NCBI GenBank assembly: GCA_023430045.1
Contig: JAEZCF010000153.1
Coordinates: 1 to 25,156, forward strand
DNA from: Pseudomonadota bacterium
GTDB taxonomy: Bacteria > Pseudomonadota > Gammaproteobacteria > Xanthomonadales > Xanthomonadaceae
DNA length: 25,156 nt
Direction: 5' to 3'
The position numbers and the translations under genes are program-made. This document shows positions 1-4,892 of this stretch, one piece after another; the stretch's first letter is position 1, and each line of letters begins with the position of its first letter. The notes under the pieces are model-generated. The model did not search any database, was not told the origin of the DNA, and saw nothing but the letters and a program-made list of their open reading frames with translations.

Positions 1-27
1 GGGCTCGGTGATGTGTATAAGAGACTG
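1..27. other. Sequencing adapter remnant (Nextera read-2 / Tn5 mosaic end)
   Basis: The first 27 bases match the 3' part of the Nextera read-2 adapter, reading GGGCTCGG, one changed base, then GATGTGTATAAGAGAC, then T where the adapter has A, then G. That is 25 of 27 positions. The GGGCTCGG prefix is part of the synthetic adapter and not of natural Tn5 or IS50 ends, so this is library carry-over at a contig edge rather than genomic sequence. The genome proper probably begins near position 28. Confidence 0.93.
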
Positions 28-50
28 GGATGGGGATGGGGCATGGAAGG

Positions 51-69
51 TGCCGGCCGCTGGCCGGCA
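51..69. repeat. REP-like hairpin, 8-bp arms, 3-nt loop
   Basis: The arms TGCCGGCC and GGCCGGCA are perfectly complementary and enclose the loop GCT. The element lies downstream of the 3' end of rnhB. Its arm length, loop length and GCCGG core match two other hairpins in the window, at 4724-4742 and 23911-23929. Stenotrophomonas genomes are known to carry many short palindromes of this type. The GTAG head described for the SMAG family is not seen here, so I call it only REP-like. Confidence 0.7.
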
Positions 70-123
70 TGCTTCTGCTTTTTCCATTCATTCAACGCGG
101 CTGGCGGCCACGGAAACTGTCAG

Positions 124-235
124 GGGAAGCGGCTGGATGGGGTGCAGGGGACTGTTGGAGCCCATGGATGGGCGAAAACAAGCCTACATGGACGTACTTG
201 CGGCGGGTCCCCTGCACCCCATCCAGCCGCTTCCC
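124..235. repeat. Inverted-repeat element, copy 1: 29-bp perfect arms around a conserved core
   Basis: Positions 124-152 and 207-235 are perfect reverse complements over 29 bp. The 54-bp interior (153-206) contains a small hairpin GCCC-ATGGAT-GGGC followed by AGCCTACATGGACG and TACTTGCGGCG. The same interior occurs at 4607-4658 in the opposite orientation, flanked by unrelated but again complementary arms. The element sits in the gap downstream of rnhB. There is no open frame worth calling inside it. The stretch 28-291 holds only this element and the REP hairpin at 51-69. Confidence 0.85.
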
Positions 236-291
236 AACCCGCAGAACCTGACACGCCGCCAGCCGCGAGGGGGTTTACCCGTTCGCCCTGC

Positions 292-966
292 CTACAACGC
301 CAGCGCCATCTCCACCGGAGCCAGCGCTGGGACACCCCCCAGGCATGCCCGCACCGGGGCAAAGCTCCGGCGGTGTTCATCGCACGGGCCGTGCTCGCGC
401 AACGCGGCAAGATGCGCCGGCGTGCCGTATCCCTTGTGCTGGTCGAAACCATACTGTGGAACGCGTTCATGCAGTTGCTGCATGTAACGGTCACGGCTGA
501 CCTTGGCCAGGATCGACGCGGCCATGATCGCGCGGTCGATGGCATCGCCACCGATCAATGCCTGTGCCGGCAGCACCAGGCCCTTGGGAACCACATTGCC
601 ATCGATGCGGGCGAACTCGGCGGCATGCGCGACCGCCGCCACCACCTCGCGCATGCCCTGCAGGGTGGCCTGGTAGATGTTCAGCCGGTCCACGGTGGGA
701 GCGTCCACCAGCACCACGTGCCAGGCCAGAGCGCGGTCGATGATGCGGTCGTGCAGCTGGTCGCGGCGGGCCGCCGTGAGCTGCTTGGAGTCGTCCAGGC
801 CATTGATGCGTGGACGCGCCGGATCGAACACCACCGCCGCCACCGCGACCGGCCCGGCAAGCGGTCCGCGGCCCGCCTCGTCCACGCCGGCGATGCGCTG
901 CGGCGACGCGGGAGGGCTGCCCGCGAACAGGACCTGGGTGGCCGCTGCGGCAGAACGGCGGCTCAT
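292..966 (-). CDS. rnhB: Ribonuclease HII
   Basis: Cleaves the RNA strand of RNA-DNA hybrids and removes single ribonucleotides from DNA in the cytoplasm. The protein is 224 aa. The signature DEAGRGPLAGPV begins at residue 29, and the four carboxylates expected of the family appear as D29, E30, D122 (in IDGN) and D141 (in GGDAID, before AASILAKVSRD). Compared with E. coli RnhB there is an N-terminal stretch of roughly a dozen extra residues. The start ATG overlaps the lpxB stop as ATGA, which fixes it and suggests translational coupling. It is the last gene of the lpx group visible here. The dnaE gene that follows in relatives is not reached before the window edge. Confidence 0.96.
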   Translation of the reverse strand: MSRRSAAAATQVLFAGSPPASPQRIAGVDEAGRGPLAGPVAVAAVVFDPARPRINGLDDSKQLTAARRDQLHDRIIDRALAWHVVLVDAPTVDRLNIYQATLQGMREVVAAVAHAAEFARIDGNVVPKGLVLPAQALIGGDAIDRAIMAASILAKVSRDRYMQQLHERVPQYGFDQHKGYGTPAHLAALREHGPCDEHRRSFAPVRACLGGVPALAPVEMALAL

Positions 967-2213
967 GCGGCGGCCGTGCCACGCACCAGCAGTCCGGCCA
1001 CTGCATCGGCCGCGCGTGCCGAGGCATCGCGGCGCAGGATGGCATGCTGCTGCTCGTAGACCGCCTGCAGGTCGGTGACCTTGCGCGGATGATCGAACCA
1101 CTGCTGGATGGCGGCGGCGAGTTTCTCGGGCGTGCAGTCGTGCTGCATCAGCTCCGGGGCCACGTCCTTGCCGGCGAGGATGTTGGGCAGCGCGTACCGG
1201 TCCACCTTGAGCAGGCCGAGCGCCTTCACCAGCCGGTAGGTCAGTTCCGCCACGCGGTAACCCACCACCATTGGCCGCTTGACCAGCATGGCTTCCAGGG
1301 TCGCCGTGCCCGATGCCAGCACCACCACGTCGGCGGCGATCATGGCCGTTCGCGCCTGGCCTTCCAGTACGTGCGAATGCGCTACCGGCAACGCGGACCG
1401 GGAAAGCTGCTGGTCGATCAATCCGCGGCATGCCGCGTTGGCCGCAGGCACCACCACATGCAGGCCGGGAATGCGTTCGGAGACCTGCCAGGCGGCTTCG
1501 AAGAAGGGTTCGCCCAGGCGGCCGATTTCGCCCAGGCGACTGCCCGGGAGTACCGCCAGTACCTTGGCATTGAGCGGCAGGCCGAGCGCGGCACGTGCCT
1601 CGTCGCGGTCACTGTGCAGAGGAATTTCATCGGCCATCGGGTGGCCTACGAAGCGCGCGTCGATGCCGTGGCGCGCGTAGATCGGTGGCTCCATGGGAAA
1701 CAGGCACAGCACCATGTCCGCGCTCGCACCGATCTTCTCCGCACGCTTTTCGCGCCAGGCCCAGACCGATGGACTCACGTAGTGGACGGTGGCGATGCCT
1801 CGCTGCTTCAACCAGCGTTCCACGCCGAGGTTGAAATCCGGTGCATCGATGCCGATGAACACGTCCGGCTGCCATTCCAGCACGCGCTGGCGGAACTGCG
1901 AGCGCAGTTTCAGCAGGCGCGGAAGATGACGCAGTACTTCGGTCAGGCCCATCACCGCCAGTTCGCTGGCATCGAACCAGGTCTGGCAGCCGGCATTGCG
2001 CATGTGGTCGCCACCGATGCCGGCGAACTCGGCGTTCGGGAAACGCGCCCTGAGCTCGCGTACCAGGCCGGCGCCGAGCTGGTCGCCGGAGGCCTCACCC
2101 GCCACCAGGGCGATGCGCACGGGCCGCGCGTCGACCCGGGCCGGCACGGCCGCCGGCTGCAGGTCGGCGAGCACGATGACCTCGGCCATGGGCGGGGAGG
2201 GCACCACGGTCAT
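963..2213 (-). CDS. lpxB: Lipid-A-disaccharide synthase
   Basis: A GT19-family glycosyltransferase that joins UDP-2,3-diacylglucosamine and lipid X to give the beta-1,6-linked tetraacyl disaccharide of lipid A at the inner face of the cytoplasmic membrane. The protein is 416 aa and carries the N-terminal motif VAGEASGDQLGAGL from residue 37. E. coli LpxB is about 382 aa, and the extra length here is mostly a ~30-residue N-terminal leader before RIALVAGE. The start at 2213 is preferred because its ATG overlaps the lpxA stop (ATGA). An internal Met at residue 9 is a less likely alternative. The gene overlaps rnhB by 4 bp at its 3' end. Confidence 0.96.
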   Translation of the reverse strand: MTVVPSPPMAEVIVLADLQPAAVPARVDARPVRIALVAGEASGDQLGAGLVRELRARFPNAEFAGIGGDHMRNAGCQTWFDASELAVMGLTEVLRHLPRLLKLRSQFRQRVLEWQPDVFIGIDAPDFNLGVERWLKQRGIATVHYVSPSVWAWREKRAEKIGASADMVLCLFPMEPPIYARHGIDARFVGHPMADEIPLHSDRDEARAALGLPLNAKVLAVLPGSRLGEIGRLGEPFFEAAWQVSERIPGLHVVVPAANAACRGLIDQQLSRSALPVAHSHVLEGQARTAMIAADVVVLASGTATLEAMLVKRPMVVGYRVAELTYRLVKALGLLKVDRYALPNILAGKDVAPELMQHDCTPEKLAAAIQQWFDHPRKVTDLQAVYEQQHAILRRDASARAADAVAGLLVRGTAAA

Positions 2214-3001
2214 CGCAGCAGCGGCCGCTCGGCCTGTTCGATGAACTCCAGCAGTTCCTTGACGTCTTCGCTGCTGCGGGCCTGCTCTGCCAGCTGCACC
2301 TTGGCTTCGGCGAGTGGCAGGCCGGCCACGTACAGCGTGCGGTAGGCGCGCTTGATGCTGGCGATGCGCTCGGCATCAAAGCCGCGGCGCTTGAGACCTT
2401 CGCTGTTGATGCCGCGTGGGCGCCCCAGTGAATCACTGCCGACCATGGTGAACGGTGGCACGTCGCCGTTGGTCAATGCACCCATGCCAAGGAAGGCATG
2501 CGCGCCGATGCGGCAGAACTGGTGCGCGCCGGCGAAGCCGCTGATGATGACGTGGTCGCCGACGGTGACGTGGCCGGCCAGCGTGGTGTTGTTGGAGAAC
2601 ACGCAGTGGCTGCCGACGTGGCAGTCGTGTGCCACATGGGTGTAGGCCAGCATCCAGTTGTCGTCGCCCACGGTGGTGATGCCACCGCCACCGCCTGTGC
2701 CACGGTTGATGGTGACGAACTCACGGATGACGTTGCGGTCGCCGATCACCAGCTCGGTACGTTCGTCGGCGTATTTCTTGTCCTGCGGCTCGCCACCGAT
2801 GGCTGCGTGGCCGATGAAACGGTTGCCCCGGCCGATGCGGGTGGGGCCATGGATGCTGCAATGCGGACCGATCTCGGTGCCGGCGCCGATGTCCACATCG
2901 GCACCGATGAAGCTGAAAGCACCCACGCGGACATCGTCGGCCAGACGCGCCGACGGGTCGACGACGGCGGTGGGGTGGATCAACGGAGCATTCGTGCTCA
3001 T
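2210..3001 (-). CDS. lpxA: UDP-N-acetylglucosamine acyltransferase
   Basis: First enzyme of lipid A synthesis, transferring a 3-hydroxyacyl chain from acyl-ACP to the 3-OH of UDP-GlcNAc. The protein is 263 aa (E. coli 262). The N-terminal two thirds is a left-handed beta-helix of hexapeptide repeats. The catalytic His is H125, in THVAHDC, the same number as in E. coli. The C-terminal helical domain starts near GLKRRGF. The start at 3001 (MSTNAPLIHP) is chosen because a strong Shine-Dalgarno sequence, AAGGAGG, sits six bases upstream. The open frame extends 24 codons further upstream but without family similarity. It lies 19 bp after fabZ and overlaps lpxB by 4 bp. Confidence 0.97.
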   Translation of the reverse strand: MSTNAPLIHPTAVVDPSARLADDVRVGAFSFIGADVDIGAGTEIGPHCSIHGPTRIGRGNRFIGHAAIGGEPQDKKYADERTELVIGDRNVIREFVTINRGTGGGGGITTVGDDNWMLAYTHVAHDCHVGSHCVFSNNTTLAGHVTVGDHVIISGFAGAHQFCRIGAHAFLGMGALTNGDVPPFTMVGSDSLGRPRGINSEGLKRRGFDAERIASIKRAYRTLYVAGLPLAEAKVQLAEQARSSEDVKELLEFIEQAERPLLR

Positions 3002-3003
3002 CG

Positions 3004-3013
3004 TGGTCCTCCT
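3004..3013 (-). promoter_or_regulatory. Strong Shine-Dalgarno site for lpxA
   Basis: On the minus strand the sequence AAGGAGG precedes the lpxA ATG with a spacing of about six bases. It is the strongest ribosome binding site in the lpx group, where other genes rely on stop-start overlaps. It decides the lpxA start at 3001 over the longer open frame. Confidence 0.75.
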
Positions 3014-3020
3014 TGCAGGA

Positions 3021-3476
3021 TCATTCACGGGTGCCGGCGCACATGACCTCGGCGCAGGCGACCAGCTTGCCATCGACCATGGCCTTGCAGTCGTAGACCG
3101 CCATGTTGCGGATCACGCGCTTGATTTCCACATGCATTTCCAGCACGTCACCAGGCACGACCTTGTCGCTGAACCGGACGTTGTCCACCTTGACCATGTA
3201 GAACAGCTTGGACTGCGCATCGCGCCCCAGGGTGAGCTGGGTCAGCACGCCGCCGGCCTGCGCCATCGCTTCGATGATCAGTACGCCCGGCATGATCGGC
3301 TGGCCGGGGAAGTGTCCCTGGAAGAACGGCTCGTTGATGCTGACGTTCTTGTGCGCGACGATCTTCCGGTTCTCGAAGTCGAGCGAAATGACCTTGTCCA
3401 CCAGCAGGAAAGGGTAGCGATGCGGGATGAGTGCGCGGATCTGGGTGATGTCCGGCAGGATCTGTTCGTGGCTCAT
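3021..3476 (-). CDS. fabZ: 3-hydroxyacyl-[acyl-carrier-protein] dehydratase
   Basis: Hot-dog fold dehydratase of type II fatty acid synthesis, removing water from 3-hydroxyacyl-ACP. It competes with LpxA for the same acyl-ACP pool, which explains why the genes travel together. The protein is 151 aa, the same as E. coli. The active-site residues are H55 in GHFPGQPIMPG and E69 in LIIEAMAQAGG. The ATG overlaps the lpxD stop as ATGA. Confidence 0.97.
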   Translation of the reverse strand: MSHEQILPDITQIRALIPHRYPFLLVDKVISLDFENRKIVAHKNVSINEPFFQGHFPGQPIMPGVLIIEAMAQAGGVLTQLTLGRDAQSKLFYMVKVDNVRFSDKVVPGDVLEMHVEIKRVIRNMAVYDCKAMVDGKLVACAEVMCAGTRE

Positions 3477-4495
3477 TCCTTCTCCTTGCTCACAGACAGG
3501 ATGCGACGGGCCAGCGCATCAAGCTGTTTGAAGCGCGCGGCGTTCTTGCGCCACGTGCGGTTGTCGGTCAACGGTGTGCCCGACGAATACTCCCCGGGCT
3601 CGGTGATGGAGTTGCGGACCACCGATTTTCCGGTGACCACGACCTTGTCGCAGATTTCAAGGTGGCCGACAACACCGACGGCGCCACCCAGCAGGCAGTA
3701 GCGGCCGATCTTCGCGCTGCCGGCGATGCCGGTGCAGCCGGCGATGGCCGAGTGCGCGCCGATCTGCACGTTGTGGGCGATCTGCACCAGGTTGTCCAGA
3801 CGGACGTCCTCTTCCAGCACGGTGTCTTCCAGCGCGCCGCGGTCCACGCACGTATTGGCGCCGATCTCGCAGTCATCGCCGATGCGTACGCCACCGAGCT
3901 GCGGCACCTTGATCCATCTGCCGGCATCCATTGCCAGGCCGAAGCCATCGGCACCCAGCACGGCGCCGGGATGGATGCGCACGCGCTTGCCGAGCTTCAC
4001 GCGGGTAACCAGGGTGACACGGGCGATCAGCTCGCAGCCGACGTCCAGGGTGCAGTCTTCGCCGATCACGCTGCCGGCGCCGATGATGCAGTTCTCGCCG
4101 ACGATGCTGCGCTCGCCGATGGTGACGAACGGACCGATATGTGCGGTTGCGGCCACCTGAGCGCTGGGATCGATGACGACGCTGGGATGGATGCCCGGCG
4201 CGCGCACGGGCGCGATGTCGAACAGCGCGGCGATGCGCGCGAACGTGTTGTAGGGATCCTTGGCGACCAGCGCGGTGCCGGGAGCTGCGTCGGCGTCACC
4301 GGCGCGCAGCACGACGATGCCGGCACGGCTGTCAGCCAGCTGCGCACGGTAGCGCGGGTTGGCCAGGAAGGTGAGCTGCTGCGGGCCGGCATGGGCCAGG
4401 GTGGCCACGCCACCGATGGTGGTCTCGCCGTCGCCATGGACCTGCAGGCCGAACTGGTCGGCAAGCTGCTGGGCGGTATAGGTAGGAGTATTCAC
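3473..4495 (-). CDS. lpxD: UDP-3-O-(3-hydroxyacyl)glucosamine N-acyltransferase
   Basis: Third step of lipid A synthesis, adding the N-linked hydroxyacyl chain to UDP-3-O-acylglucosamine. The protein is 340 aa (E. coli 341). Residues 1-100 form the nucleotide-binding N-terminal domain (GVATLAHAGPQQLTFLANPRY). Residues about 100-310 are a hexapeptide-repeat beta-helix, with the catalytic His as H241 in VQIAHNVQIG. A C-terminal helix follows. The start codon is GTG at 4495 with no clear Shine-Dalgarno sequence. A 12-residue open frame (4530-4492) ends in a TGA that overlaps this GTG. The 373-bp repeat region lies upstream, between lpxD and bamA. Confidence 0.95.
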   Translation of the reverse strand: MNTPTYTAQQLADQFGLQVHGDGETTIGGVATLAHAGPQQLTFLANPRYRAQLADSRAGIVVLRAGDADAAPGTALVAKDPYNTFARIAALFDIAPVRAPGIHPSVVIDPSAQVAATAHIGPFVTIGERSIVGENCIIGAGSVIGEDCTLDVGCELIARVTLVTRVKLGKRVRIHPGAVLGADGFGLAMDAGRWIKVPQLGGVRIGDDCEIGANTCVDRGALEDTVLEEDVRLDNLVQIAHNVQIGAHSAIAGCTGIAGSAKIGRYCLLGGAVGVVGHLEICDKVVVTGKSVVRNSITEPGEYSSGTPLTDNRTWRKNAARFKQLDALARRILSVSKEKE

Positions 4496-4530
4496 GCGGG
4501 GAGTTTACCGCGTGGCGTGACCGTGGTCAT
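4492..4530 (-). CDS. Possible 12-residue leader peptide overlapping the lpxD start
   Basis: An ATG at 4530 opens a frame MTTVTPRGKLPA that stops with a TGA lying inside GTGA at the lpxD GTG start. The same overlap style is used between several genes of this cluster. lpxD lacks a visible Shine-Dalgarno site of its own, so re-initiation from a short upstream frame would make sense. No convincing ribosome binding site precedes the ATG either, so the frame may be chance. Confidence 0.2.
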   Translation of the reverse strand: MTTVTPRGKLPA

Positions 4531-4580
4531 TGTGCGGCTTCGGTTGGTTGGAAGAGCAGCGCCTCGACGGTCTGCGGTCA

Positions 4581-4684
4581 AGGCGGCGGACAAGGTTGGG
4601 CAGGACACGCCGCAAGTACGTCCGTGTAGGCTCCGTCGCCGCATCCATGCGGCTCAGGGTCCTGCCCAACCTTGTCCGCCGCCT
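4581..4684. repeat. Inverted-repeat element, copy 2: 26-bp perfect arms around the same core
   Basis: Positions 4581-4606 and 4659-4684 are perfect reverse complements over 26 bp and are unrelated in sequence to the arms of copy 1. The 52-bp interior, read on the minus strand, has a small hairpin GCCGC-ATGGAT-GCGGC, then AGCCTACACGGACG and TACTTGCGGCG. The interior therefore matches copy 1 except at positions that keep pairing in the small hairpin and a few others. The element is in the bamA-lpxD gap. Confidence 0.87.
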
Positions 4685-4723
4685 CTCGACAGATCCCGCG
4701 TGCGCGGACCCGAAAAACCAGAA

Positions 4724-4742
4724 CGCCGGGCGTAGCCCGGCG
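4724..4742. repeat. REP-like hairpin, 8-bp arms, 3-nt loop
   Basis: The arms CGCCGGGC and GCCCGGCG are perfectly complementary around the loop GTA. It has the same architecture as the hairpins at 51-69 and 23911-23929, and lies downstream of bamA in the direction of transcription. Confidence 0.7.
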
Positions 4743-4766
4743 ATCTCGCGATGCGTCTGGTGGAAA

Positions 4767-4789
4767 GCCCCCCTTCTGTCAAGGGGGGC
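4767..4789 (-). terminator. Strong hairpin downstream of bamA, possible terminator
   Basis: The arms GCCCCCCTT and AAGGGGGGC (9 bp) enclose a 5-nt loop. In the bamA direction the stem is followed by CTTTCC, only a weak U-run, so intrinsic termination is uncertain. It could instead attenuate read-through into lpxD or protect the bamA mRNA 3' end. Confidence 0.4.
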
Positions 4790-4828
4790 GCGCAAAAAGC
4801 GCGGGGGATAGGAGGAATGCGCGGGCAA

Positions 4829-4892
4829 TTTACGTTTGGAAGGCCAGTTCTGCCCCACCGGAGGTGGGTCAGAACTGGCCACCAAACGTAAA
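4829..4892 (-). repeat. 64-bp near-palindrome whose one arm is the bamA 3' coding end
   Basis: TTTACGTTTGG (4829-4839), GGCCAGTTCTG (4842-4852) and CCCACC (4854-4859) pair in order with GGTGGG (4863-4868), CAGAACTGGCC (4870-4880) and CCAAACGTAAA (4882-4892). That is 28 base pairs with only small bulges. The right arm consists of the last seven sense codons (F-T-F-G-G-Q-F) and the stop of bamA. No U-tract follows on the minus strand, so it is not a standard intrinsic terminator. Confidence 0.85.

Larger units (their letters stand above)
4496..4868. other. 373-bp bamA-lpxD intergenic region filled with palindromes; no skp
   Basis: No credible gene is seen here. From low to high coordinate the region holds the tiny frame ending at lpxD, the 104-bp inverted-repeat element (4581-4684), a REP-like hairpin (4724-4742), a C-tract/G-tract hairpin (4767-4789), CGCGC-AAAAA-GCGCG (4789-4803), and the left half of a large dyad that reaches into bamA (4829-4892). 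In E. coli and Pseudomonas the periplasmic chaperone gene skp (ompH) occupies this position. It is absent here. Confidence 0.8.

Noticed and set aside
1..27. A natural Tn5/IS50 transposon end.
   Set aside because: The match continues into the GGGCTCGG part that exists only in the Nextera adapter, and no transposase or partner end is present.
8..1059. Plus-strand open frames across the adapter and rnhB region.
   Set aside because: They begin in adapter sequence, and rnhB with all catalytic residues occupies the minus strand.
4789..4803. CGCGC-AAAAA-GCGCG as a separate functional element.
   Set aside because: Short 5-bp stem in a GC-rich area, explainable by chance and adjacent to a stronger hairpin.
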